64,000 bases of DNA from Silvimonas terrae (GCF_014202765.1 NZ_JACHHN010000009.1:1-64000), one strand, 5' to 3'; counted from the stretch's first letter, positions 17,461-26,527 are shown. Made by a program: numbers and translations. Notes: generated by a model not told the origin, from the letters alone.

Positions 17461-18353
17461 TGCGCCACACTTTGCTTGCTCTCGCGCTGAGCGCGACGTG
17501 TGTGATGCCGGCCCAGGCGGCCAACCTCAATGACATTCTGAACCAGCTTGGCAACAACCCGGACCTCGTCAACGCCATTGGCAGCACGGTCAAGAATTTT
17601 GCCGATGCCAATCGCAATATTGGTCCGCAAGAAGAACAAGAAATCGGCAACGGTCTGGCCTCCAACATGTTGGGCGCGGCACCGCTGGTCAACGATCCCA
17701 ATCTGCAGCGCTATGTCAACGACGTGGGCGTGTGGGTTGCCAGCCAGAGTGGCGTCACCGGGATCAACTGGCGCTTTGGGGTGATCGATACCAACACCAT
17801 CAACAGTTTTGCCATGCCCGGCGGCGTTGTGTTCATTACCAAGGGCCTGCTGGCCCAGTTGCATAGCGAGGCGGAACTGGCGTGCGTGCTGGGGCATGAA
17901 TCCACGCACGTGCTGCGCCATCACCATCTGCGCGCCATTCAGTCCGCGTCTGGCAAAGATGCGCTCTCCAGCGCGCTGCAAGGCGTGGTGGCCTACAAGG
18001 GCAACCAGCAGGCACAGCAGATCGGCGCCAATCTGGCATCCGGTTTCTCTGAGGTCTATGTGCGTGGGCTGGACAAGAGCGACGAATTTGAAGCCGATAT
18101 CAATGGCATGGTGCTGTGCGCCCGCGCCGGCTACAACCCGTACGCCCTGCCGGCCGTGTTGCAAACACTGGATGCCCTGAACCCGCAGGACTCCAATCTG
18201 CAAATGATGTTCAGTACCCATCCCAGCCCACGCGCACGGCTGGACAAGATAGACCAGGTGGTGGGTGACCGGTTGGAACCCTGGGCCAGCGGCACAGAAA
18301 ACACCGTGCGCTTTGGCGCCGCCACAGCGCACTACACCACCTCGAACCGTTGA
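17460..18353 (+). CDS. Periplasmic M48-family zinc metalloprotease
   Basis: Protein of 297 residues with a signal peptide (about 1-20, ending PAQA). The zinc site is HESTH at residues 146-150 with the third ligand in the ExxxD motif at 209-213 (EFEAD). The preceding NSFAMPGGVVFITKGLL strand is characteristic of M48 peptidases of the BepA/LoiP type. It lacks the C-terminal TPR repeats of BepA and the lipobox of LoiP. Such enzymes cut or help fold envelope proteins. Third gene of the cyclase-SH3-protease operon, followed by a terminator. Confidence 0.9.
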   Translation: MRHTLLALALSATCVMPAQAANLNDILNQLGNNPDLVNAIGSTVKNFADANRNIGPQEEQEIGNGLASNMLGAAPLVNDPNLQRYVNDVGVWVASQSGVTGINWRFGVIDTNTINSFAMPGGVVFITKGLLAQLHSEAELACVLGHESTHVLRHHHLRAIQSASGKDALSSALQGVVAYKGNQQAQQIGANLASGFSEVYVRGLDKSDEFEADINGMVLCARAGYNPYALPAVLQTLDALNPQDSNLQMMFSTHPSPRARLDKIDQVVGDRLEPWASGTENTVRFGAATAHYTTSNR

Positions 18354-18365
18354 TCTGACCACAAG

Positions 18366-18395
18366 CCGTTTGTCTCCCGGGGCAAACGGTTTTGC
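18366..18395 (+). terminator. Terminator of the cyclase operon
   Basis: Hairpin CCGTTTG (18366-18372) / CAAACGG (18383-18389) followed by TTTTGCTTTT, 12 bases after the M48 stop. Confidence 0.8.
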
Positions 18396-18414
18396 TTTTG
18401 CTACCCACCCGTTA

Positions 18415-18429
18415 TATGCATGATGCATA
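18415..18429. promoter_or_regulatory. Perfect 15-bp palindrome, probable MarR operator
   Basis: TATGCAT G ATGCATA is an exact 7-1-7 palindrome 35 bases upstream of the MarR ATG. MarR proteins typically bind such 15-20 bp palindromes in their own promoter, so autoregulation of the MarR-MFS operon is likely. A further TGCAT half-site follows at 18439-18443. Confidence 0.6.
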
Positions 18430-18463
18430 CATCAGACTGCATGTATCGCGGGAGGGCGTCACC

Positions 18464-19000
18464 ATGGCATTGCCTGTCGAGAACCTGCTGGGGGTGCTGG
18501 CCCTGCATGTCATGGACGAAATGCAGGACCTGCCCGCGCCCACAGCACTGCATGGTCTGACCACGCGCGCCGCGCTCAACGCGGTCCATGCCTCGCCTGG
18601 TTGTTCCATTGAAACCCTGCGTGAAGCACTAGACCTCTGTCACCCCGCTGCCGTACGCGCCGTGGCCGGCCTGGCGCAAGCCGGCCTGGTCAGCAAGGAT
18701 GCAGGCCGCGACAAGCGCACGCTAGCGCTCAACCTGACCGAGACCGGCAAGATCGAACACGCCCGCATCATGCGCGCCCGCGACAGCATGCTCTCCCGCG
18801 TGGTAGGACGGCTGGATGCAACGGAGCAGCAAACGCTGGAACAGTTGCTGGTCAAAATGCTCTGGCATGAGACACGCGACAGCCCGCATTCCATGCGCTT
18901 GTGCCGCCTGTGCGATGATGGGCCCTGTCTGGCTGCGGGTTGCCCGGTGGAAAACCGTGCGGCCGATCTTCCTTTGCCTTTGCGTGAAATCTCCCCATGA
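18464..19000 (+). CDS. MarR-family regulator with C-terminal cysteine cluster
   Basis: Protein of 178 residues with a winged helix (about 30-110: SIETLREALDLCHPAAVRAVAGL as recognition region, then the wing KDAGRDKRTLALNLTETG). The C-terminal tail adds Cys147, Cys150, Cys155 and Cys160 in the order CxxC-x4-C-x4-C, a spacing suited to metal binding or thiol sensing. GGGAGGG precedes the ATG at 18464. The stop overlaps the start of the MFS gene by four bases, so it probably controls that transporter. Confidence 0.82.
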   Translation: MALPVENLLGVLALHVMDEMQDLPAPTALHGLTTRAALNAVHASPGCSIETLREALDLCHPAAVRAVAGLAQAGLVSKDAGRDKRTLALNLTETGKIEHARIMRARDSMLSRVVGRLDATEQQTLEQLLVKMLWHETRDSPHSMRLCRLCDDGPCLAAGCPVENRAADLPLPLREISP

Positions 19001-20157
19001 ATACCGCAACCCGCGCCACCGACTGGCGCGCCATCATCGCCCTGACCAGCGTGTCCAGCCTGGCCCAGATCGGCCAGTTCGGTTTTGGCTTTATGGTGCT
19101 GCCGTTATGGCTGGCGGATCACGGCATTGACCCTGCCCGGGCCGGCGTATTTGCGTCCATGCAGTGGGTCGGCATGCTGGCGGGGTTGATGGGCACGCCG
19201 TGGCTGGCGGCACGGATTGGTCCGCGCCGTGCGGTACTGGCCGGGTTGCTGGTCAGTGCGGCTGGTTTTGGACTGATGCCCTGGGTCACCTGGCCCAGGT
19301 GGCTGCTGAGCGCCGCGTTGATTGGCGCGGGTCTGGGCATGCGCTGGATCGCCAACGAGTCCTGGTTGTATGGCCTGGTGCCCCCGGCATGGAGTGGCCG
19401 GGTGGTCGGCGCCCACGAAACCTTGATTTCGCTGGCCGAGATCATTGCACCTGGCCTGGCACTGGCATTGGGCAGCAGCGGCAACGCGCCCTTTGTGGCC
19501 GGCATTGTCATGAGCCTGTCTGCTGCTCTGCCTTTGTGGCTGGCCCGCCAGCCCGATCACCTGGATGTTGACCACAGCACCGCCGCCCCCGGCCAGTTGC
19601 GCTTACCCGTGGTGCAATTGGGGTTGGCCACCGCATTGGTGGGCGGCTTATGTGCCGGCGCGCTCTACGGTTTGTTCCCGCAGTTTGCCGCCGCGCGTCA
19701 TCTGACCGCCACGCAAACCGCCAGCCTGCTGGCGGTGTTGGGCGTGGGCGCCATGCTGTGGCAGATTCCGGTCGGCTGGCTGGCGGATCGGGCGGGCCTG
19801 GCCGGCGCGGTCCTGGCTGCTGCACTAACCGCCTTGCTGGCCTGTGCCCTGTTGTTGCCGGGTAATGCGCTCGCCCTGGGCGTAGGTGTCTTTTTACTGG
19901 GCGGGGTCAGTGCCGCGTTTCTCACCCTGGCCGTCTATGCCGCAGCCACGCGGCCCGCCGGCCAGATTGCGCGGGTCATGCGCTGGATTACCGTGACCTA
20001 CACCGGCGCGTCCATTGTCGGGCCCCTGGGCGCAGGCGTCGCCATGAAAACCATCAGTGCCGATGCGCTGGTCTGGCAAGAGGCCGCTCTGACCCTGCTT
20101 CTGGCCATCCTTGCGCTGTGGTGCGCCAGCCGGGTCCGCACCCAGGCGCTGGCCTGA
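18997..20157 (+). CDS. MFS transporter paired with the MarR regulator
   Basis: Inner-membrane major facilitator of 386 residues with about twelve helices in two six-helix bundles. The loop 2-3 motif is GTPWLAARIGPRRAV (about residues 67-81), of the G-x3-D/A-R-x-G-R type, with a related sequence, VGWLADRAG, in the second half. The first half, with GMRWIANESWLYGLVP, resembles the YcaD/UMF2-like branch of MFS. It is likely an exporter whose substrate is the signal sensed by the MarR protein; the substrate is unknown. Confidence 0.85.
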   Translation: MNTATRATDWRAIIALTSVSSLAQIGQFGFGFMVLPLWLADHGIDPARAGVFASMQWVGMLAGLMGTPWLAARIGPRRAVLAGLLVSAAGFGLMPWVTWPRWLLSAALIGAGLGMRWIANESWLYGLVPPAWSGRVVGAHETLISLAEIIAPGLALALGSSGNAPFVAGIVMSLSAALPLWLARQPDHLDVDHSTAAPGQLRLPVVQLGLATALVGGLCAGALYGLFPQFAAARHLTATQTASLLAVLGVGAMLWQIPVGWLADRAGLAGAVLAAALTALLACALLLPGNALALGVGVFLLGGVSAAFLTLAVYAAATRPAGQIARVMRWITVTYTGASIVGPLGAGVAMKTISADALVWQEAALTLLLAILALWCASRVRTQALA

Positions 20158-20274
20158 CGGGTTTGCGAGCGTGGTTACTGTCGGCATCTACACGCAACAA
20201 CCCGCTTTTTCCCGGCCGCGTTGACCGATCTGCGACATTTGGAACCGTTCTGACACCCTGATATGGATATCAGA

Positions 20275-20302
20275 TTGTCATTGCCTTGCTGTCGCATATA
20301 GT
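20275..20302 (+). promoter_or_regulatory. Sigma-70 type promoter upstream of the chemoreceptor
   Basis: TTGTCA (20275-20280) and TATAGT (20297-20302) are separated by 16 bases. This leaves a leader of about 115 bases before the chemoreceptor ATG. Confidence 0.5.
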
Positions 20303-20424
20303 AACTATCAGGCCCGCACAACCGGACACGGCAAACCGCAAATTTGCCGAGCCAATACCTTATTAGTCTCCTGGAGTGCGCGCCTGTCTGGCCGTCTTGA
20401 TTGTCGCGCCCCCGAGGAGATCGC

Positions 20425-21747
20425 ATGTTTAATCAGCACATGAAAGAACAGCTTACTGAGCAGGCCCATCAGCTCAAGCAGCAAGAGGCTTTTTTGCACG
20501 CACTGGATCGCTCCATGGCGGTCATTGAATTTCAGCCTGATGGCACGATCATCAACGCCAACGACAATTTCCTCAAAGTCACCGGCTACACCCGTAGCGA
20601 ATTACAGGGCAAGCATCACCGCATTCTGTGCGACAGCACTTACACCGCCAGCCCGGAATACGCCGATTTCTGGCGGCGCCTGGCCGGGGGCGAATACTTT
20701 AGCGGCCACTACAAACGCATCGCCAAAGACGGCCATCGCATCTGGCTGGAAGCCACCTACAACCCCGTCTTTGATGATCATCACAAGGTCTTCAAAGTCA
20801 TCAAGTTTGCCCAGGACATTACCCAGCAAATTGAACACGATCTGGCGCAGGAAAACATGCTTAGCGCCATCGACCGCTCCATGGCGGTGATCGAGTTCAA
20901 CATGGACGGCACGGTGATTAGCGCCAACGAAAACTTCCTTAAGGCCACGGGTTACCGGCTGGATGAAATCAAGGGCCAGCACCACCGCATGTTCTGCCAG
21001 CCTGATTACCGCAACAGCCAGGAATATACCGACTTCTGGCGCGCGCTCAATCGCGGCCAGTTCATGTCCGGCCAGTTCAAGCGCATGAACAAGCAAGGCG
21101 CCGAGCTCTGGCTGGAAGCCACCTATAACCCGATCTTTGATAGCGATCATAAGCCGTACAAGGTGGTGAAGTTTGCCAATGACATCACCCTGCGCATGGA
21201 GCAACAAGAAGCCGATGCGCAGAACGCCCGCCACGCCTATGAGATCTCGGAAGAAACCGACGCCGTCTCGGAACAGGGCAAGCAGGTGATCCAGAACGCC
21301 GCGCAAGAGATGCACGACATCGCCAGCAATGTGCAATCGGCATCCCGGCTGATTGAAGATCTGGGCTCCAAATCCAGCCAGATCAGCAGCATTGTGAACA
21401 CCATCAAGGAAATTGCCGATCAGACCAACTTGTTGGCACTGAACGCGGCCATTGAGGCCGCCCGTGCCGGCGAACAAGGCCGGGGATTTGCGGTGGTGGC
21501 CGACGAAGTGCGCAAACTGGCGGAACGCACGGGTGAATCGACCACGGAAATTGCCGGCATGACCAGCAAGATTCAGGAAGGCACACGCTCTGCCATCCAG
21601 AGTATGGAGGCCTGTGTGAATCAGGCCAATGACGGGGTGAACCTGGCCAACCAGGCGGGCGATGCCATTATCCGCATCAGCGAGGGTTCCAAGCAGGTGG
21701 TGCGGGTGATCCGGGAGTTCTCTTCGGTCAAGACGGCCCAGTTGTAA
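20425..21747 (+). CDS. Soluble PAS-PAS methyl-accepting chemotaxis protein (BdlA-like architecture)
   Basis: Cytoplasmic chemoreceptor of 440 residues without membrane segments. Two clearly duplicated PAS domains (about 20-140 and 145-262) each begin with DRSMAVIEF, and each has a PAC-like end with WLEATYNP and VVKFA- or VIKFA-type strands. An MCP signalling domain follows, with the conserved hairpin tip [20 protein letters not shown] and [16 protein letters not shown]. The order PAS-PAS-MCP without transmembrane regions matches BdlA of Pseudomonas aeruginosa, a biofilm-dispersion receptor. Heme or FAD binding cannot be told from sequence. GAGGAGA precedes the ATG, and a terminator follows. 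Confidence 0.9.
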   Translation: MFNQHMKEQLTEQAHQLKQQEAFLHALDRSMAVIEFQPDGTIINANDNFLKVTGYTRSELQGKHHRILCDSTYTASPEYADFWRRLAGGEYFSGHYKRIAKDGHRIWLEATYNPVFDDHHKVFKVIKFAQDITQQIEHDLAQENMLSAIDRSMAVIEFNMDGTVISANENFLKATGYRLDEIKGQHHRMFCQPDYRNSQEYTDFWRALNRGQFMSGQFKRMNKQGAELWLEATYNPIFDSDHKPYKVVKFANDITLRMEQQEADAQNARHAYEISEETDAVSEQGKQVIQNAAQEMHDIASNVQSASRLIEDLGSKSSQISSIVNTIKEIADQTNLLALNAAIEAARAGEQGRGFAVVADEVRKLAERTGESTTEIAGMTSKIQEGTRSAIQSMEACVNQANDGVNLANQAGDAIIRISEGSKQVVRVIREFSSVKTAQL

Positions 21748-21763
21748 GGTCACCTGCGGCCAC

Positions 21764-21795
21764 AAAAAAGCCCCTTTTACAGGGGCTTTTTTATT
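21764..21795. terminator. Bidirectional terminator after the chemoreceptor
   Basis: Hairpin AAAAAAGCCCCT TTTAC AGGGGCTTTTTT between convergent genes. Confidence 0.9.
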
Positions 21796-21812
21796 GGTGA
21801 TTGGGGCTACGC

Positions 21813-23195
21813 TTAGCCGCGCTGAGCCATTTCTGCACCGGCATCGTGCGGCAGGCGGCGGGTCACCGGAATCGACAGGATCGAGAAGAAGCCAACCACC
21901 ACAAAGGCCGGCCAGAAGTCGGACTCTGCAATGTGCGCATGACCTTGCAGGTGGTTGGACAACTGCAAGGTCATACCGGCGATGATCACGCCCAACCCCA
22001 GCGACAATTGCTGCACCACGCTGGCAAGGCTGGTCGCTCGGCCGGCGTCTTCGCTGCGGATATCGGCGTAGACAATCGAGTTGAGGCAAGTGAACTGCAA
22101 GGATGGGAAAAAACCGCCCAGCACCACAATAGCCAGAATCAGCCAGACCGGCATGGCAGAGGTAAACAGTCCGAACGAAGCCAGTGCCAGCCCGGCCAGC
22201 AAGGCATTGATCATGAGCACGTTACGAAAGCCGTAGCGCTTAAGCACGCGCGGCCCGATGCTTTTCATGAACAACGCGCCAAAAGCCGAAGCACAGGTAA
22301 TCATGCCAGAGTGAAACGCACTCATGCCCATGCCTTCCTGCAGCGCCAACGGTAGCAAAAATGGCACCGAACCCAGACCAATACGGAACAGCGAGCCACC
22401 CAGCACACTGGCGCGGAAAGTGGGTATCTGCAAAAAACGCGGGTCCAGCAAGGGGCGGCTGACGTGGGCTGCGCCACGGAAATACCACACCAGAATCACC
22501 ACACCGATCAGCGTCATTGCGATCGCCCAGCTGAGCGGCACCAGGTGGCTGCCCAACAGCGCCAGGCCCAGCATGGTGAGCGAACTCCCCAGTGCCGAGG
22601 TGATGAAACCGGCGATATCCAGCGGGTCTTGCTGGTCTTCCCGCGTGTTGGAGATAAAACGCCCGGCCAGATACAGCCCCAGCAAACTGACCGGGATATT
22701 CACGAGGAAAATCCAGCGCCAGTGAAAATACGTGGTGATAAAACCACCCAGTGGCGGGCCAATGACCGGGCCGAACAAGGCGGGCATGGTCAGGTAGCCG
22801 ATCGCTTTCACCAGATCCGAACGCGGCACCGCCCGGAAAATAATGATGCGCCCCACCGGCACCATCATCGCTCCGCCCATGCCTTGCAAAAAGCGCGCTC
22901 CCACAAACGCCGGCAAGGTGCTGGACACCGCACACAGCAAAGAGCCGGCCATGAAGATGCCGATGGCGGTGCGGAACACCGTCCGCGCGCCAAAACGGTC
23001 TGCCACCCAGCCGCAGACCGGAATGAACACGCCCAGGCCGACGACATAAGCGGTCAGCGCAAGCTTGAGGGTAATGGGATTCTGGCCAAGATCTCGCGCC
23101 AGAACAGGCAACGAGGTGGAAATCACGGTGGCGTCCATGTTTTCCATGAACAGCGCACAAGCAACAATCAGCGGAATGATAAACGGGCGGGACAT
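21813..23195 (-). CDS. DHA2-type MFS drug exporter (EmrB/QacA family)
   Basis: Inner-membrane proton-driven exporter of 460 residues with about fourteen hydrophobic segments. Motif D1-like LFMENMDATVISTSLPVLARDL is near residue 20, motif A GWVADRFGARTVF around 68-80, and motif C GPVIGPPLGGF around 145, as in DHA2 drug pumps. The ATG at 23195 has AGG eight bases upstream; an in-frame GTG at 23216 is the alternative. No emrA-like membrane-fusion gene or regulator lies next to it, so it probably works alone across the inner membrane. Confidence 0.88.
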   Translation of the reverse strand: MSRPFIIPLIVACALFMENMDATVISTSLPVLARDLGQNPITLKLALTAYVVGLGVFIPVCGWVADRFGARTVFRTAIGIFMAGSLLCAVSSTLPAFVGARFLQGMGGAMMVPVGRIIIFRAVPRSDLVKAIGYLTMPALFGPVIGPPLGGFITTYFHWRWIFLVNIPVSLLGLYLAGRFISNTREDQQDPLDIAGFITSALGSSLTMLGLALLGSHLVPLSWAIAMTLIGVVILVWYFRGAAHVSRPLLDPRFLQIPTFRASVLGGSLFRIGLGSVPFLLPLALQEGMGMSAFHSGMITCASAFGALFMKSIGPRVLKRYGFRNVLMINALLAGLALASFGLFTSAMPVWLILAIVVLGGFFPSLQFTCLNSIVYADIRSEDAGRATSLASVVQQLSLGLGVIIAGMTLQLSNHLQGHAHIAESDFWPAFVVVGFFSILSIPVTRRLPHDAGAEMAQRG

Positions 23196-23283
23196 GCGCA
23201 AAACCTGTGACACCACCGGTCAAGTGGTGTGCCGTATTGTACCGGCTTGACTGATATTTCAGAGTAACGGGCTGTAAGCAGAC

Positions 23284-23304
23284 AACCGGGGCAATGCCCC
23301 GGTT
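23284..23304 (-). terminator. Hairpin downstream of the DedA-rhodanese gene
   Basis: AACCGGGGC AAT GCCCCGGTT, a perfect 9-bp stem lying 13 bases after the stop on the minus strand. The following T-tract is weak, so termination may be partial. Confidence 0.55.
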
Positions 23305-23317
23305 GATGATCATGAAC

Positions 23318-24280
23318 TCAGGTGGTAGCCGGTGTAACCGGATGCATGAGGGGTGGGAGTTCCGCCTCAAACCAGGCTTCAAGCCCGCCGGCCAGCGGCA
23401 GGGTGCGGGTCCAGCCCATCCTGCGCAATTGCTGGGCGGCGGCGACTGCCGTGACATCGTTCGGGCAACTGCAATACACAATGATGTCCCGGTCGGGCAG
23501 CAAAATAGAAGCCGCCGTGCCGATCTCCTTGAGCGAGATCGTATACGCGCCAGGCAAGGTGCGCGGGTCCAGCATGCGGCCTTCGGCCGAGCGCACATCA
23601 ATGATCACCGGATCACGGCCAGACTCCAGGTCCGCCCGCAATTGGGCGACAGAAATGCGCGGCATGTTTTCTGATTGTTCCGCAGCACGGCGGCGGCGGA
23701 TTACCCGGCCAGCCAGGTAAATGATCACCAGCGCACCCAGCGACCAGACCGCGCCTTCGCCCAGCTGCGCCAGTACGGCCAGCACCAGATCGAGTTCATT
23801 GCTGAACAACGCACCCAGCCCCAGAAACACCAGCGCCCAGAACAATGAGGCAGCGATATTCCATTTCAGGAAAGAAAACCAGGACCAGCCCAGCGCACCA
23901 GCCAGCGGCGGCGCCACGGCAGAAATGCCGGGGACGAACTTGGCCGCGAACAGCGACAAGCCGCCCCATTTAACGAACAAAGTCTCGCTTTGCCGCACAC
24001 AGACATCGGCCGAGAGCGAGACCTTACAGATGACACTCAGCACCCGCCGGCCCAGCCGGCGTCCGGCAATGAACCACACCATATCGCCCAGCGCGCCCCC
24101 CACTGTCGCGGCCAGCAACAGGCCCAGCGCCAGCTCACCGGAGGCAATGGACAGCGCCCCGACCATGACCAGCAAGGGGGAAGCGGGCACAGGCAAGCCG
24201 GCACGCGAGACCAACGTCACCAGAAAAGTCAGTGGTAAAGCGTAGTGCTGGGTCAAGCCCAGCAGGAAATGCAAATCCAT
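23318..24280 (-). CDS. DedA-family membrane protein fused to a rhodanese domain
   Basis: Protein of 320 residues. Residues about 1-200 form a DedA/VTT domain: the family's SRAGLPVPASPLLVMVGAL start, the GDMVWFIAGRRLGRR amphipathic segment and FAAKFVPGISAVAPPLAG re-entrant loop. After a basic linker (RVIRRRRA), residues about 210-310 form a cytoplasmic rhodanese domain with PVIIDVRS and active-site Cys in IVYCSCPNDVTA. DedA proteins are linked to lipid flipping and proton-motive-force maintenance. The fusion is recurrent in proteobacteria. The ATG at 24280 (MDLHFLL) is preferred to an in-frame upstream start. Confidence 0.88.
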   Translation of the reverse strand: MDLHFLLGLTQHYALPLTFLVTLVSRAGLPVPASPLLVMVGALSIASGELALGLLLAATVGGALGDMVWFIAGRRLGRRVLSVICKVSLSADVCVRQSETLFVKWGGLSLFAAKFVPGISAVAPPLAGALGWSWFSFLKWNIAASLFWALVFLGLGALFSNELDLVLAVLAQLGEGAVWSLGALVIIYLAGRVIRRRRAAEQSENMPRISVAQLRADLESGRDPVIIDVRSAEGRMLDPRTLPGAYTISLKEIGTAASILLPDRDIIVYCSCPNDVTAVAAAQQLRRMGWTRTLPLAGGLEAWFEAELPPLMHPVTPATT

Positions 24281-24462
24281 GATTGGCACAAGGTTGTTTC
24301 GGGCACACCAGGCGGTGCGTCCGGGTTTTGACCACAATTATTCAGAGATTTGAGGCTGAACTGGTGTGATGCAAGGGGCATATCCGACTATTGGCAGAGT
24401 AGCCCCCCTGCCCTCTGGCTGCAATGCAGCAGCATGCGTTTTCTCATGCCTGTTTCGCACAA

Positions 24463-24487
24463 ACAAAAACCCGCCGGGCGGCGGGTT
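24463..24487 (-). terminator. Terminator of the DUF2917 gene
   Basis: Read on the minus strand: GAACCCGCC GCCC GGCGGG followed by TTTTTGTTTG, 23 bases after the stop. Confidence 0.8.
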
Positions 24488-24510
24488 CAGAAAGACACCG
24501 ACAACGGACC

Positions 24511-24888
24511 TCAGACACGATCTGCCAGCGCAGGCCGCCGACGCAGTCGGGCCATCATGCGCCTGAAAACATCCACAGTGGCGTTGAATCTGGCGAACAA
24601 CCCCGTCAACAGCCTGGTCGATGCAGGGACCATAAATCCCACACAGCGCAGTTGTCCGCTTTCCGTGGCGTAAAGCGTGGACCAGCCCTCTTCTTGCAGG
24701 GTGTAGACCTCGCCGCTATCCAGATAGCGTGGCATCTGCATCATTTCTTCAGCCAGCCAGCGTGGCGCTTCGGCCAGGTGAACCCGGCCGGACAGCACGT
24801 GCAACGTCATCCCGGGACGGCCATGGAACTGGAACGTCTGGCCATTGAGCATTTCAATCGTGAGGAAGGATTCAGGCAGGCGGGGCAT
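24511..24888 (-). CDS. DUF2917-like cupin-fold protein
   Basis: Small soluble protein of 125 residues. The middle region (GMTLHVLSGRVHLAEAPRWLA ... YLDSGEVYTLQEEGW, in two parts) fits the DUF2917 family, a small beta-rich domain of unknown role common in beta- and gammaproteobacteria. The last 30 residues are basic and unlike the core. It is divergent from the MocR-type gene with about 180 bases between their starts, and is terminated by its own hairpin. Confidence 0.6.
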   Translation of the reverse strand: MPRLPESFLTIEMLNGQTFQFHGRPGMTLHVLSGRVHLAEAPRWLAEEMMQMPRYLDSGEVYTLQEEGWSTLYATESGQLRCVGFMVPASTRLLTGLFARFNATVDVFRRMMARLRRRPALADRV

Positions 24889-25066
24889 GCTGGCAGTCTC
24901 CGGCGGGTGGGATATGCCATACAGATTATCGATCGCCCTGGCGCCTCAACAGGCACACGCACGCAATCTGTTCACCACAACAAGCCCGCCAAACCGCATC
25001 TGTTACGATGCAGTCCAGAAAAATCTGTATCTGTTATGGTTCAGGCCCCAGGCACAGAATGAAGCC

Positions 25067-26527
25067 ATGGACCATTTCCCGCTCTACCGCCAGCTTGCCA
25101 GCCACTATCGTCAGGCCATTGAGGCCGGCACCTTGCGTGCGGGCGAGCGCATGCCCTCCGTGCGCACCTTGATGGAACGCCACGACGTCAGCCTGTCTAC
25201 CGCGCTGCAAACCTGCCGCTATCTGGAAAGCCAGGGCATTGTCGAGGCGCGCCCGCGCTCCGGCTATTTTGTCTGCCACAAGCCCCGTAGCGCCCTGGCG
25301 CGCGTGGCCGAACCGGGTATTGCGCTGCCGGATACCGCGCAGTATGTCGGGATCAACGAAAAGGTATCGGCGATTCTGGTCCAGGCCATGAATGCCAAAG
25401 TGCAGACGAATCTGGGCGTGGCTTGTGGTGCCCCCGAACTCTATCCAAACGAGCCGCTGCGCCAGGCCGCCGTGCGCGCGCTGCGGCAGAGTCCGGAAAT
25501 CTATGGACGCGCGGTGCCGCGCAATGGATATCCCGGTCTGCGCGCCGTGCTGGCCAAGCGCGCCATGCACGCGTCCATGAACCTGAGCGCTGACGATATC
25601 GTCATCACCCACGGTTGTACGGAGGCGCTGAATCTGGCGATCCGCGCCGTGGCACAACCGGGCGATATCATTGCGGTGGAATCCCCCACCTTCTATGGTG
25701 TGCTGCAGATTCTGGAAAGCCTGGGCATGCGCGCGCTGGAGATTCCCACCAGTCCGCAAACCGGTATTTCGCTGGAAGCGCTGGAACTGGCAGCGCGCAC
25801 CTACAACAATATCAAGGCCGTGGTGGTGGTGCCGCATTTGCAAAACCCGCTGGGCGCCATCATGCCGGAGAGCCACAAAGACCGGTTGGTCACCTGGTGT
25901 GAGGCCAACCGCATTGCCTTGATTGAAGACGACACCTACGCCCTTCTGACCGATGACGACACGCCGCTGCCCGCCCTGAAAAGCCGGGACCATACCGGCA
26001 ACGTGATTCATTGCGCCAGCCTGCACAAAACCGTTGCGCCAGGTATGCGCGTAGGCTGGATGAGCGCCGGCAAATGGCGCGGGCGGGTAGAGATGCTGAA
26101 ATACGCGCACTCGCGCCCCAACGAGAGCCTGTCGCAGCAGGTGGCGGCCAGCTTTCTGGGGTCGGGGGCGTTTGACCGGCATTTGCGGCGACTGCGCACG
26201 CACCTCTATACCCAGCGCCAGCAAGTGGCCCAGGCCATTGATGGTTATTTTCCGGCCGGCACGCGGCTGACGGTGCCGGCGGGTGGCTTTGGCTTGTGGG
26301 TAGAACTGCCCGACCAGCGGGATTCTCAGGCCGTGTTTGAAAGCGCGCTGGAGCAAGGTATCCGCGTGGCACCGGGCATCATGTTTTCCAATTCGTCCCG
26401 CTTTGCCTCGTTCTTGCGGATCAGTTGCGGCACGCCCTACAACAGCGAGCTGGATCAAGCCGTGCGCAAACTGGCACGTATTGTGGACGGCGCACGCCGC
26501 CTGCCGGATTTACCGGCCCAGGTGTGA
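25067..26527 (+). CDS. MocR-type regulator: GntR helix-turn-helix fused to an aminotransferase domain
   Basis: Protein of 486 residues. The N-terminal GntR winged helix (about 5-75) contains AGERMPSVRTLMERHDVSLS and a recognition helix TALQTCRYLESQGIV. The C-terminal class I aminotransferase-like domain (about 110-475) has the NPLGAIM loop, IEDDTYALL with the PLP-contacting Asp, and the PLP-lysine region CASLHKTVAPGMRVGWM. MocR proteins such as PdxR and GabR use PLP to sense vitamin B6 or amino acids. The start at MDHFPLYRQLA gives the typical length. Its 3' end overlaps the facing ycaQ gene by 18 bases. Confidence 0.88.
   Translation: MDHFPLYRQLASHYRQAIEAGTLRAGERMPSVRTLMERHDVSLSTALQTCRYLESQGIVEARPRSGYFVCHKPRSALARVAEPGIALPDTAQYVGINEKVSAILVQAMNAKVQTNLGVACGAPELYPNEPLRQAAVRALRQSPEIYGRAVPRNGYPGLRAVLAKRAMHASMNLSADDIVITHGCTEALNLAIRAVAQPGDIIAVESPTFYGVLQILESLGMRALEIPTSPQTGISLEALELAARTYNNIKAVVVVPHLQNPLGAIMPESHKDRLVTWCEANRIALIEDDTYALLTDDDTPLPALKSRDHTGNVIHCASLHKTVAPGMRVGWMSAGKWRGRVEMLKYAHSRPNESLSQQVAASFLGSGAFDRHLRRLRTHLYTQRQQVAQAIDGYFPAGTRLTVPAGGFGLWVELPDQRDSQAVFESALEQGIRVAPGIMFSNSSRFASFLRISCGTPYNSELDQAVRKLARIVDGARRLPDLPAQV

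Noticed and set aside
20602-22089. Long open frame (about 495 codons) on the minus strand across the chemoreceptor gene
   Set aside because: It is antisense to a clear PAS-PAS-MCP gene and its translation has no recognisable domain; high GC at third positions creates such shadows.
25034-26458. Long minus-strand open frame opposite the MocR-type gene
   Set aside because: The plus strand encodes a complete GntR-aminotransferase protein; the antisense product lacks any domain signature.
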